Of a stretch of DNA of 64,000 nucleotides, positions 25,361-34,400 are shown in pieces. Source of the stretch: Hymenobacter sp. CRA2 (GTDB lineage: Bacteria; Bacteroidota; Bacteroidia; Cytophagales; Hymenobacteraceae); NCBI RefSeq assembly GCF_002007105.1, contig NZ_MVBC01000022.1, positions 1-64,000 of the forward strand, in the 5' to 3' direction. The position numbers were made by a program, and so were the translations under genes. The first letter of the stretch is position 1, and each line of letters begins with the position of its first letter. The notes under the pieces are model-generated. The model made no database searches. It was not told where the DNA came from and was given only the letters and a program-made list of their open reading frames with translations.

Positions 25361-26137
25361 AACCGCTTCGCCGACCTGCTGGCCCGCAAGCCCAGCGGCC
25401 TGCTCAACCTCTACATCACTGCCGGCTACCCCACGCTGCACGACACGATGCCGCTGCTGCGCACCCTGGCCGAGGCCGGCGCCGACATCCTTGAAATCGG
25501 CGTGCCCTTTTCCGACCCGCTGGCCGACGGCCCGGTCATTCAGCAAACCAGCACCGTGGCCCTGCGCAACGGTATGACGCTGAAGCTGCTGCTGCAGGAG
25601 CTGCAAGGCATCCGCGAGTACCTGCCTGATACGCCACTACTGCTCATGGGCTACCTCAACCCCGTGCTGCAGCTGGGCATGGAGGAGTTCTGCCGCCAGG
25701 CCGCCGCGGCCGGTATCGACGGCGTGATTCTGCCCGATCTACCGGCCGAAGAGTACGCGGAGTTCTACCAGGAGACGTTCCGCAAGTACAACCTGCGCAA
25801 GGTCTTCCTCATCACCCCGCAAACTTCCGAAGCGCGCATTCGCCGCCTCGATGAGCTCAGCGAAGCTTTCCTGTACCTGGTATCGGGTCCGGGCCTGACG
25901 GGCGGCAACCAGACCGCCGACCAATCGGTCCAGCAGGCCTATCTGCAGCGCGTGGAGGCCCTGAACCTGCGCAACCCGCGCCTCGTGGGCTTCGGCATTG
26001 CCGACAAAGCATCCTTCAACAACGCCTGCCAGCACGCCAACGGCGCCATCATCGGCTCGGCGCTGCTGCGCGCCCTCGACGGCGCCGCCGACCCGCACCA
26101 GGCTGCCCGCGCGTTTGTACAACGCATCCGCGGCTAG
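25355..26137 (+). CDS. trpA: Tryptophan synthase alpha chain
   Basis: A 260-aa TIM barrel. The start is GTG at 25355 (protein MINRFADLLARKPSGLLNLY); a stop in frame upstream and the lack of an ATG leave no better choice. Motifs are EIGVPFSDPLADGPVIQ (catalytic Glu and Asp), LMGYLNPVLQ, DGVILPDLPAEE and YLVSGPGLTGG. It cleaves indole-3-glycerol phosphate and passes indole to TrpB. The gap upstream holds two kinds of short repeats. Confidence 0.96.
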   Translation: MINRFADLLARKPSGLLNLYITAGYPTLHDTMPLLRTLAEAGADILEIGVPFSDPLADGPVIQQTSTVALRNGMTLKLLLQELQGIREYLPDTPLLLMGYLNPVLQLGMEEFCRQAAAAGIDGVILPDLPAEEYAEFYQETFRKYNLRKVFLITPQTSEARIRRLDELSEAFLYLVSGPGLTGGNQTADQSVQQAYLQRVEALNLRNPRLVGFGIADKASFNNACQHANGAIIGSALLRALDGAADPHQAARAFVQRIRG

Positions 26138-26182
26138 CGCTACTTGCCGCCCGGTGCTTCTTTTCTCTTCCGACCTCGTCTT

Positions 26183-27211
26183 ATGATCATTCATCTCGAA
26201 CCCAACCTCTCGCCCGCCGCGCAGGATGCCTTGGTGGCTCAGCTGCGCGAGTTGCGCTTCAAAGTCACGCCCGTGCGCACTCAGCGCGCCGCTTACCTGG
26301 TCGCCCTCGGCCCCAAAGACGTGGACATTCGCCGCATCGGGGCCCTGCCCAACGTGCGCGACGTGCACCGCGTGTCCGACGACTACAAGCTGGTGTCGCG
26401 CAAATGGCGCGTGCACCCCACCGTGCTTGACCTCGGCGACGGTATTCACCTCGGCGAAGGCTCGCTGAGCATCGTGGGCGGGCCGTGCAGCATCGAGAGC
26501 GAGGCGCAGATGGAGGCCGTGATGCAGCACCTGGTAGCCAATGGCGTGCGCATGATGCGCGGCGGCGTGTTCAAGCCCCGTTCGTCGCCGTACTCCTTCC
26601 GCGGGCTAGGCCTGGAGGGCCTGCGCGACTTCTACCGGCTGGCCCGGCAGTACGGTCTGCGCATCATCACCGAGGTGATGCAGGTGTCGCAGGTGGAAGA
26701 GATGCACGATTACGTGGACGTGTTCCAGGTCGGCGCCCGCAACACCCAGAACTTCAACCTGCTCGACGCCCTCGGGCAAGTGGATAAGCCGGTGCTGCTG
26801 AAGCGCGGCATCTCGGGCACCATCGAAGAGCTGTTGCACTCGGCCGAGTACATTTTCTCGGGTGGCAACGAGGACATCATCCTCTGCGAGCGGGGCATCC
26901 GTACCTTCGAAACGGCCTCGCGCAATACCCTGGATCTGAACGCCGTGCCCATCCTGAAGGAGAAGACCCACCTGCCCGTGTTCGTCGACCCCTCGCACGG
27001 CATCGGCATCCGCAGCCACGTGGCCCCGCTGGCCCTGGCTGGCGTCATGGCCGGCGCCGACGGCATCCTCTACGAAACCGCCCCCGTGCCCGAGCGTGCC
27101 GCATCCGACGGGCAGCAGACGCTGGATTTCGCCGAATCGGCCCGCTTGGTGGAGGCCCTGCGCCGCACTTACGCCCTGCGCCAAGAACTGACCGAGCTGG
27201 AGCTGGTGTAG
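26183..27211 (+). CDS. aroF: 3-deoxy-7-phosphoheptulonate (DAHP) synthase
   Basis: A 342-aa enzyme for the first step of the shikimate pathway (PEP plus erythrose 4-phosphate). I use the ATG at 26183 (MIIHLEPNLSPAAQDAL) rather than the TTG-opened frame. Residues 1-70 form a ferredoxin-like regulatory domain. The catalytic barrel of the AroA-I-beta type has GPCSIESEAQME, GVRMMRGGVFKPRSSPYSF, LLKRGISGTIEE and FVDPSHGIGIRSH. As the last gene of the trp cluster, 45 bases after trpA, it would raise precursor supply together with tryptophan synthesis. Confidence 0.94.
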   Translation: MIIHLEPNLSPAAQDALVAQLRELRFKVTPVRTQRAAYLVALGPKDVDIRRIGALPNVRDVHRVSDDYKLVSRKWRVHPTVLDLGDGIHLGEGSLSIVGGPCSIESEAQMEAVMQHLVANGVRMMRGGVFKPRSSPYSFRGLGLEGLRDFYRLARQYGLRIITEVMQVSQVEEMHDYVDVFQVGARNTQNFNLLDALGQVDKPVLLKRGISGTIEELLHSAEYIFSGGNEDIILCERGIRTFETASRNTLDLNAVPILKEKTHLPVFVDPSHGIGIRSHVAPLALAGVMAGADGILYETAPVPERAASDGQQTLDFAESARLVEALRRTYALRQELTELELV

Positions 27212-27234
27212 GGCTTGCTTTGCGCATTCTGACG

Positions 27235-27264
27235 GAACCCCGACCTGGCTGCAGGCCGGGGTTC
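27235..27264 (+). terminator. Hairpin after the trp operon
   Basis: GAACCCCGACCT pairs with AGGCCGGGGTTC (one A/C mismatch, 6-nt loop) 23 bases past the DAHP synthase stop. There is no T-run, so termination may be partial. Confidence 0.6.
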
Positions 27265-27320
27265 TGCGCTTTCGGCCCTCTGCATTTGGAGGCCGGCACG
27301 CCAGCCCCGTCCTTCGCGGC

Positions 27321-28667
27321 ATGCCGTTCACGTTCAGTGTGTATAGTAGTCTGCTGCTGCCCTTCTTCGTGCAGGGCGTGGTGGTCAGTGCGGTGTTGCT
27401 GCTGCGTCGTCGGCAGCACGGCACCCCGGCCGACGGCTGGCTAGCCCTGCTACTGCTGCTAAGCACGGCCCGGCTGGCGCAGTGGATGCTGGGCTTCGCC
27501 GGCTGGTACGACTCGCACGACGCCTACAGCACCTTCATGTTCTACTTCCCGTTCAGCAACTGGCTGGCGGTCGGGCCGGCGCTGTACTTTTACTTCCGTA
27601 GCCTCACCAACCAGGAGTTCCGCTTCCGGCGGCGCGACGGGTGGCATTTCGCCCCGGCGCTGCTGTACTTGGCGTGCCGGCTCGGCATCTGGCTTTACGA
27701 TATCGGCTGGCAATACGGGGTACTGGGCCAGCCGTTGCCGGGGCACTTCGGCACCAAAGGCGTGCTGGCAACCGGGCTCGACGGCTCCTTCCTCGGCTAC
27801 CTGTCCGAAGCCTTGGGCTACGCGCTGACGGTGGCCTACGCCTTGCTGACGCTGCGCGACTACCGGGCCTACCGCCGCTACCTCAACGATAATTTTTCCG
27901 ACACCGAGCGCCTGCGCTTCGGTTGGCTGCGCAACGTGCTGCTGGCCATTCCCGCCGGCCTGCTGGTGACGCTGGCTTTCGAACTGTTCAACTCGGCCGT
28001 GAGCGAGCTGGACTACTACCAAGTCTGGTACGACTACTTTTTCACCGGGCTGCTGATCTATTACTTAAGCATTGCCGGCTTGTTAGCCAACCACCACCTC
28101 ACCGCACCCTTGCACTTCCAGCCCGCGGTGCCCGAACCAGCTCCTGTGCCCCCGCTGCCCGTTGCCCCGCCGCCCGCGGCAGAAGCAGAACCGGTTCTGC
28201 CCGAGCCGCAGCCGCAGCCTTTCGCCGAGCTACAAGCCACCGTCGTTACCGTGCCGACAGCAGTGGCCGCGCCCGTTTCCGCTGTCGACGACCCTGAATT
28301 GCCCCGCTGGACCGAGCGGCTGCGGCGGCACATGCAGGACCAGCAGCCCTACCTCGCGCCCGAGCTGACTCTGGGCGAGCTGGCCGCGCAGCTGCGCACG
28401 AACACCTCATGGTTGTCGCGCGTCATCAACGCCGGCTGCGGGCAGAACTTCAACGATTTTGTGAACGAGTACCGGGTGCGCGAGGCCGAGCAGAAGCTGC
28501 GTGACCCGAGGTTCGTGCACTACACCCTGCTGGCCGTGGCCCTGGAGTCGGGCTTCAACTCCAAGTCTACTTTCAACCGGGTGTTCAAAAAGCTGATGGG
28601 TGAAACCCCCAGTGAAGCGGCCCAACGGCTCAAATCACAACCTGGGGCGTCCCGAATCATAAGCTGA
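27321..28667 (+). CDS. Membrane-anchored AraC-family transcriptional regulator
   Basis: A 448-aa protein. Residues 1-250 hold about six or seven hydrophobic helices (VYSSLLLPFFVQGVVVSAVLL, WLALLLLLSTARLAQWMLGF, FPFSNWLAVGPALYFYF and others). A Pro/Ala/Glu-rich linker (about 260-330) follows, then a C-terminal AraC helix-turn-helix pair (about 345-440, LTLGELAAQLRTNTSWLSRV ... LLAVALESGFNSKSTFNRVF). This 7TM-like plus AraC layout is common in Bacteroidetes regulators thought to sense membrane or periplasmic signals. The target could be the DoxX-type gene 61 bases downstream on the same strand (inference). Confidence 0.87.
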   Translation: MPFTFSVYSSLLLPFFVQGVVVSAVLLLRRRQHGTPADGWLALLLLLSTARLAQWMLGFAGWYDSHDAYSTFMFYFPFSNWLAVGPALYFYFRSLTNQEFRFRRRDGWHFAPALLYLACRLGIWLYDIGWQYGVLGQPLPGHFGTKGVLATGLDGSFLGYLSEALGYALTVAYALLTLRDYRAYRRYLNDNFSDTERLRFGWLRNVLLAIPAGLLVTLAFELFNSAVSELDYYQVWYDYFFTGLLIYYLSIAGLLANHHLTAPLHFQPAVPEPAPVPPLPVAPPPAAEAEPVLPEPQPQPFAELQATVVTVPTAVAAPVSAVDDPELPRWTERLRRHMQDQQPYLAPELTLGELAAQLRTNTSWLSRVINAGCGQNFNDFVNEYRVREAEQKLRDPRFVHYTLLAVALESGFNSKSTFNRVFKKLMGETPSEAAQRLKSQPGASRIIS

Positions 28668-28728
28668 AACGCTTCGGCGCGGGCATTAGGACAGTTTTGG
28701 GCTGTTCAATCAACCCCCATACCGCGCC

Positions 28729-30078
28729 ATGAAAAAGCTGCTGTTTTCCGCCACCCCGTTGCCCAGTCGCGCCACCGATGTGGGCTGGCTGCTGTTTCGC
28801 CTGCACCTGGGCCTTTCCATTGCCATCGGGGCGGGCTGGTCCAAGCTCATCCACCTGAGCACCACCCGCGACCTGGTCAAGCTCATGGCGCAGCCCGGCC
28901 ACCTGACTACGCCCGATTGGTTTGTGCAGCAAGTGGCGCAGCTGGGCTTCACGTTTCCCTCGCCCTACTTCTGGGCCGCACTGACTGTATGGGGCGAGTT
29001 TGTGGGCGGGTTGCTGGTGGCCTTGGGCTTGAGCACCCGCCTGGCGGCCGCGCAGTTAGCCGTGCAGTTCATGGTCATTGCCTTCTTTTGGTACGATTCG
29101 CCCGAACCGGTGCTCGGCATGTACTACCAGCAGCTGTTGTTTTGGGCCTTCATAGCCGTGGCTGCGGTTGGGCCGGGGCGCTACTCGCTGGATTATTGGC
29201 TGATGCGCCCGCACGTGGTGTCATCAGCTGCGAGTTCCTTCGTAGGCTGGTCCAAGCCAGCTGCGGCTACGCTGGTGCTGGTATTGCTGCTGTCAACCGG
29301 TGCCTGCTGGGCCGGCGGCGTGCATTCCGATTTGTCGCTGGAGCCAGGCAAGGTATTTGTGCTCGGCGGCGGACAACCCGGCCCGTTCCGCGTCGTGGCC
29401 CGCAACGTGGGGCGCGTGAGCGTGGAAGTGCAGGAGCGGCTGGCCGATGGGGCGGTGGCCGCCAAAGCTATTTTGGTACCCGGGCAGCGGGCCACCCTGA
29501 CTTTTGGCGTCGGCTCGGCCGCGCTGCTGCGCAATGCGTCGGCGCAGCTGGCCCGGCTCGATCTGCGCATCAGCGGCACCCCCGGGCTCAGTATGGGCTA
29601 CGCCAGCCAAGCACCGCAGCTTTCTGCCCCGCCCAGCACCAGCGTAGCGGACTTTCGCCCGTTGCTGCGTTACGACTGGCGCGGCACGCTCACCTACCTG
29701 GACTACCGTACCCAACGCCCGGTCACGCTGGTGACTCAGCTCAACGGCATGCTGGCCCAGGCGCAGGAGCTGGTGCTCGACTACCAATATCAGGAGCCGG
29801 AAGGCGGAGTAGTCAAAGGCTTCGACCGCCTTCGCCTGCTGCCCGATGGCACCGGGCTGGAGTGGGACGGGCTGCTAATGCGCCTGCAGCAGCGCGAGCA
29901 ACTGCCCAACGGCACCTTGCGGCTGGTGCTGGAAGGAGAGGGGCAAGATGACAACCGCGCAGCTGTCATCCGCCGCACGGTGCTCATTGCGGAGCGGCAG
30001 TGCAGCATCCGCAAGGAAGTACGCTTCGCCGAGGCGGCCGACTTCCTACAGCGCAACGAATATCGGTTTACCCGCTGA
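28729..30078 (+). CDS. DoxX-like membrane protein fused to a beta-rich extracytoplasmic domain
   Basis: A 449-aa product. Residues 15-165 resemble a four-helix DoxX domain (LLFRLHLGLSIAIGAGWSKL, FWAALTVWGEFVGGLLVALG, LAVQFMVIAFFWYDS, LLFWAFIAVAAVGPGRYSLD). A further membrane segment (about 182-200, AAATLVLVLLLSTGACWAGG) leads into about 250 residues of beta-rich sequence that I do not recognise. The second half looks exported, so the protein seems to tie a DoxX membrane unit to a periplasmic domain. DoxX proteins are small quinone- or redox-linked membrane subunits in other bacteria; a function here is not established. Confidence 0.68.
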   Translation: MKKLLFSATPLPSRATDVGWLLFRLHLGLSIAIGAGWSKLIHLSTTRDLVKLMAQPGHLTTPDWFVQQVAQLGFTFPSPYFWAALTVWGEFVGGLLVALGLSTRLAAAQLAVQFMVIAFFWYDSPEPVLGMYYQQLLFWAFIAVAAVGPGRYSLDYWLMRPHVVSSAASSFVGWSKPAAATLVLVLLLSTGACWAGGVHSDLSLEPGKVFVLGGGQPGPFRVVARNVGRVSVEVQERLADGAVAAKAILVPGQRATLTFGVGSAALLRNASAQLARLDLRISGTPGLSMGYASQAPQLSAPPSTSVADFRPLLRYDWRGTLTYLDYRTQRPVTLVTQLNGMLAQAQELVLDYQYQEPEGGVVKGFDRLRLLPDGTGLEWDGLLMRLQQREQLPNGTLRLVLEGEGQDDNRAAVIRRTVLIAERQCSIRKEVRFAEAADFLQRNEYRFTR

Positions 30079-30121
30079 GTGGTACCCAAAAGCCTTTTTA
30101 TTGGCTTGAACCCGGAAAGAC

Positions 30122-30151
30122 TTGCACCGACGGGAATTCCTGCTACCTTTG
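30122..30151 (+). promoter_or_regulatory. Putative promoter of the phenylalanine hydroxylase leader
   Basis: TTG at 30122-30124 and TACCTTTG at 30144-30151, 19 bases apart, match the Bacteroidetes -33/-7 consensus well. Transcription would begin near 30158 and give a leader of about 180 nt before the hydroxylase start. Confidence 0.7.
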
Positions 30152-30157
30152 TAGCAA

Positions 30158-30338
30158 TCATGCTGCACCAGTCCATTAAATGCAATTTTATGCTGCAGGT
30201 CCGCCCCGCCACTGGGGACGGAGCCGTGCCGTTGCATTAATGTCCGGATGATGAGGCCACCGCAGCTAACATACCCGACCTGAAATCAACCAAGCCCGGC
30301 TCCGTCCCACGGAGGCCGGGCTTTTTTTCTACCTACCG
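30158..30338 (+). promoter_or_regulatory. Structured leader RNA with terminator upstream of phhA
   Basis: Between the promoter and the gene lie a long-range stem ATGCAA/TTGCAT (about 30180-30185 with 30232-30237), an internal hairpin TCCGCCCC/GGGGACGGA, and a strong terminator ending 10 bases before the ATG. Two short ORFs fit: 30160-30240 (26 codons) and 30180-30251 (23 codons, beginning MQFYAAG). Neither is rich in Phe or Tyr, so either ribosome-mediated or RNA-sensing attenuation is possible. Confidence 0.5.
30292..30328 (+). terminator. Intrinsic terminator immediately upstream of phhA
   Basis: AAGCCCGGC plus TCCGT pair with ACGGA plus GCCGGGCTT (14 bp, one bulged G, CCC loop), followed by seven T (30322-30328). 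Only 10 bases remain before the phhA ATG, so no promoter fits between them. Either it attenuates phhA or phhA is expressed by read-through. Confidence 0.9.
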
Positions 30339-31070
30339 ATGAACGCCCATCACCGCTACACTGCCGAAGACCAACTCGTGTGGAAAGTTCTCTTCGACCG
30401 TCAGACTGCCCTGCTACACCGCCGGGCGGCCGCGCCCTTCGTGGCCGGGCTGAACCGGCTTGGGCTCACGCGCGACGCCGCGCCCGAGCTCGACGAGCTC
30501 AGCCAGCGCCTGCGCCGCCTTACCGGCTGGGAAGTAGTAGCTGCGCCCGGCCGCGTCGACGACCGGACCTTTCTGGGCCTGCTGGCCCAGCGGCAGTTTC
30601 CCGTTACGCGGTGGGTGCGTTCGATGCAGTTCTTCGATTACCATTCCGGCCCCGACCTGTTCCACGACGCGTTCGGTCACCTGCCGCTGCTTTCCGATGC
30701 GGAGTGGGCCGCGTGGCTGGAGCACTTCGGGCAGGTAGCGCGCCGTCACCTCCACGACGACCACGCCGTGGAGCAGCTGGTACGGCTGTTCTGGCGCACC
30801 GCCGAGTTTGGGCTGACGCAGGAAGCCGATGGGCTGCGCGTGTACGGTGCCGGGCTGCTCTCGTCGGCGGCGGAGCTGCACTACTGCCTCAGCGCCGAGG
30901 CCTCGCGCCAACCGCTGGACGTCACGGCTGCCCTGGCTGCTCCCATCATCCGCGACGGGTTCCAGCAGCTTTATTTTGTGTTGCCGAACTGGACGGAGCT
31001 GGCCGACGCCACGGCTGAACTGGCCGTGCAGCTGACAGCGCCCGTGGCGCAGGAACAGTCACTGCGCTAG
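30339..31070 (+). CDS. phhA: Phenylalanine 4-monooxygenase (aromatic amino acid hydroxylase)
   Basis: A 243-aa cytosolic enzyme, about the size of bacterial pterin-dependent hydroxylases. The iron ligands are visible: H109 and H114 in LFHDAFGHLPLL and E156 in WRTAEFGL. VRSMQFFDYHSGPDLFHD and VYGAGLLSSAAEL are also family segments. It hydroxylates phenylalanine to tyrosine with a tetrahydropterin and oxygen. The gene lies right behind a terminator-containing leader, which suggests control by transcription attenuation. A tyrosine or tryptophan substrate cannot be excluded from sequence alone. Confidence 0.93.
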   Translation: MNAHHRYTAEDQLVWKVLFDRQTALLHRRAAAPFVAGLNRLGLTRDAAPELDELSQRLRRLTGWEVVAAPGRVDDRTFLGLLAQRQFPVTRWVRSMQFFDYHSGPDLFHDAFGHLPLLSDAEWAAWLEHFGQVARRHLHDDHAVEQLVRLFWRTAEFGLTQEADGLRVYGAGLLSSAAELHYCLSAEASRQPLDVTAALAAPIIRDGFQQLYFVLPNWTELADATAELAVQLTAPVAQEQSLR

Positions 31071-31087
31071 TAAAAGTGTTAGTGTGC

Positions 31088-31133
31088 ATCAACGACAAGG
31101 CCCGCACCAGATGGCGCGGGCCTTGTCGTTGAT
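31088..31133. terminator. 18-bp perfect hairpin between convergent phhA and the PIDGG protein gene
   Basis: 31088-31105 and 31116-31133 are perfect reverse complements with a 10-nt loop. It lies 18 bases after the phhA stop and 16 before the end of the opposing gene. A bidirectional terminator is likely, although T-runs are absent. Confidence 0.75.
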
Positions 31134-31149
31134 GGAAGAGCCGGAGAGG

Positions 31150-31368
31150 CTAACGGCGGCGCAGTTGACGGTAGCCCAACAGCCCGGCCGCAGCCAGCAG
31201 GGCCGAGGCCCCGCCGTCGATGGGAACGGCCGTGGGGTCGGGCGCGGGGCCCGGTACGGGGCCGCCCGAGCCTGGGCCTTGCGCGGCAGCGGGTTGACTG
31301 AGCCAACCGCTAATGAGCAGGACCAGCATACAGCCGCCGGTACGAAAAGCAGTGGTAGAAAGACGCAT
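31150..31368 (-). CDS. Small secreted protein with PIDGG-type C-terminal sorting signal
   Basis: A 72-aa product: signal peptide (about 1-29, ending QPAAAQG), a short Pro/Gly-rich stretch, then PIDGGASALLAAAGLLGYRQLRRR. A PID(G)G motif followed by a hydrophobic helix and basic tail is the architecture of the PID-CTERM-type tails common in Bacteroidetes. Such tails are presumed to be recognised by a sorting enzyme; which one is not known here. The mature part is only about 20 residues, so the gene encodes little more than the two signals. It is followed upstream, on the same strand, by a large T9SS surface protein. Confidence 0.75.
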   Translation of the reverse strand: MRLSTTAFRTGGCMLVLLISGWLSQPAAAQGPGSGGPVPGPAPDPTAVPIDGGASALLAAAGLLGYRQLRRR

Positions 31369-31442
31369 AAATCTGAAAGCTAGGCGACGATGAAAAAGAA
31401 GGGGGCAGGTCGGATTTGGCCTGCACCCCTTCCCGGTAAGAG

Positions 31443-34400
31443 TTATTCGATGACGACGCGCTTGGTAACAGCGCCTTCCGGCAGGGCTACTCGCAGGCTG
31501 TACACACCCCGGGCCAGGCGGCCAAGGTCAAGGGCCTGGGCCTGGGCACCGCGGGTGGCGGGCAGTACCTGGCGCAGCACCTGCTGGCCCAGGGCGTTGA
31601 TCAGCACCGCCTCAACCGGGCGCTGGCTTACCGGTACGCTGAGCCACAGCTGCTGGTGAGCCGGGTTCGGGAATACCGAAACCTGCGCGCCGACCTGGCT
31701 CGGGGACGTAGCCAAGGGACGAGCCGCGTTGAAGAGCAGGGAGAAGCGCGGGCCGGAAAGGGAAGCATCCGCCGTAAACGTATAAGCCGTTTGCGGAGCC
31801 AGCGTCGTGAGGGAGCCGGTGAGAGCGTCGCGAAGCTGCACCGTCACGCCGGCGGGCAGGTTTAGCAGCTCATCGGCGCGCAGCGTGTAGGTGCCGGCGC
31901 GGGCCACGCGCACCACCAGCGGCAGCGTTACCGGCGCGTTGCCCAGCAGCGGCAGGCCATTGATGGCCAGCGGGCCCGTCGGCTCGTCCAATGCCAGCAG
32001 CACGTTGTTGCCTGCCACAAGCTTGGGCGCGTCAAAGGCCGGGTCGAAGCCGGGGGTAGCGCCGTTCTCGAAGTACACGGCCAGTTGATCGTCTGCCCCG
32101 GCGCCGCTCAGGCCGAGCTGCAGCAGCGTGCGGCTTTCGGTGCTGGCGGTGCGCTGCAGCGCTACGTTGGAGTAGGTGGTGCTGCGGACGGCGTTGTTCA
32201 GGTTGATGGTGGCGCTGCCGCCAGCCGTAGCGGTACGCACGAAGAAGCCCTGGCCCAGCGGAATGATGTTGGTGCCCCCGTTGGTGCTTACCCCGTTGAC
32301 GAAGCTCGCGTACGAACCCGTATACTGGCCCGTCGATTTGTAGACGTGCACGGCGTTTTCAAGGCCAGTAGAGTTGGCAAACACTTGGTTCCAGTCGATG
32401 GGCGCGGGGTAGGGGTTGCCCACCATGTGCCAGCCGGCCTGCGCGGCGGTGCTGCGGCCGAGGCCTGTGAGGCTCACGCCGCCGTTGCCGAGCACGCCGA
32501 CGAAATCGATGGTTTGCCCGGCGGAAAGGTTGACGGTGTAGCCGCGGCCCGCTACCATGGCGTCGCCAGGGCTGCTGGGCGATACCCAACCATTGTCAAA
32601 ATCAGCCGTAGCGCCGTTGAGCGTGAGGGGGACGCGGCCTTGGTCGTAGTAAAAAATATTTGGGAAGGGGGTTACCGTGCCAGGGTTAGTAGCACCGTTG
32701 TAAGCCGGGTTCACCACCGGCGAGAAGCCCGCCGCTGCCAAATCGGCGAGGGTGGTGCTGCTGACCGGCGCGGAGAGGTGGCGGTAGCCGAGGCCGGCGT
32801 TCAGGCTCAGGCTGATGTAGCGCTGCACCGTGGCCGCGCCGCTGACGGCCGCCGCGCCGTTGTTGACCACCATGGCCGTATTGCTGGCGGTGGAGAGCAG
32901 CGTGAGGTTGCCGTTGGAGGTCAGGTTGCCGTTCAGGGTCAGCAGGCGCGCTACATTCAGCCGCGTGCTGAGCTGCACGCCGGCGGTACCCACCGTCACG
33001 TCGCTCATGTTCACGGCGCTGCTGCCGCCGAAGGTCTGGGCGCTGCTGCCCGTGGTAGTCAGCGCGCCGGCCCCACTGATGGTGCCGTTGTTGGTAAGGT
33101 TGCCGCCCAGGCTAAGCGTGCCGCCGCTGGCCACCGTGAGCGAAGCCCCGCTGGCTACGGTAAAGGCGCGCGCCGCAGCGCTGCTGCTGAGTACCGGCAT
33201 ATTGGGCACGCCGGCCGGGATGACCACGTTGTCGCTGGCGGTGGGTACCACGTTGCTGCTCCAGTTGGCCGGGTTGGTGTACACCGTGCTCACGGCGCCC
33301 GTCCATTGCCCGTTGGCTACCGGCGGATTGACCACTACGTTGAGCGTGAATACGGATTGTGCCGGCGCGGGCAGCCCGTTGTCGGTGGCGGTGAAGGTCA
33401 CGGCCGTGGTGCCGACGTTGCAGGCGCTGCCCGTGACGGTGAACGTCAGGTTCGGGTTCGTTCCCCCGTTGCCCGATACCGGGGCCGAGGCGTTGCACAA
33501 TCCGTTCAGGTTGGTGGTAACGCTGACGGTCTGGTTGGTTTCGGGACCGGAAAACTGCATCGGCAGGGTTACCGTTTGGCCCTGATTGACCGTGATGGTG
33601 CTGCCGGCGGGCAGGCCCGCTACTGCGGGCGGCGTGTTGCCCACGCCCCGTACCTGGTAGCCCAGGCACTGGCCGTCCAGCCAGCTGATGCCGCCCGGGT
33701 CGCCCACGTTCGGGATGTTGGGCGCCTGGGTGGTGTTGAGGTTGAAGCGGCCCGTCTGAATGAAGTCTACGTTGTTGCCACGGTTGGCGCCCACTGTGGC
33801 GGGAATACCATCAAAGCCATTCACACCGTTCGAGGCGCTGCCCGTGGTCCACTGCATGTCGTCGTACGCAATGATGACGTCGTTGCCGGTGAAGCCGGGG
33901 GCCGTGTTGGCTTTGATGATGAGTTGGAAGGTGTTCTTCTTGTCGGCTGCCACATTGTAGTAGCCCACACGGTTCCAGGTCACCACCAGGCGGTCGGGGT
34001 ACACCTTGTACCACACGCTGCCGCTGCCGGGCGCCCGCGTGTCAACGTCGGCCCAGAAGGCGGCCACCATGGGCGTGCCGATGGGAAAGCCCTGCGCGTT
34101 GAATGAGTTCAGCGGCGCGTCGAAGGTGATGTTGCCGTTGGTGTTGATGTACACCGTGTTGTAATTGGTACCAAAGAGCGAAAAATTCCAGCCCAGCGGT
34201 ACGGCCTGGGAGGAGTTGTCGTCTTCGCGCGGCACCATGCTCCAGCCGCCGGCGGCCGTGGTGTCGAACGGTTCAAAGCAAGCCGGCCGGGCCGTCGTAC
34301 GGAAGGCCGGCGTGGCGGCGGCCTTGGAGCGGGTGGGCTGGTTGTTAATCAGGCGCAGCTTGCGGGCCGCGTACAGCGGGTCGGTAGCAGCCATGCTACG

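Noticed and set aside
30220-30290. SRP (4.5S) RNA domain near TGTCCGGATGATGAGG
   Set aside because: It vaguely resembles the conserved GTCCGGAAGGAAGCAGC loop, but the symmetric-loop bases and flanking stem do not match.
31084-31383. Small plus-strand ORF over the PIDGG gene
   Set aside because: It runs through the 18-bp hairpin and has no signal peptide or known motif; the minus strand has both sorting signals.
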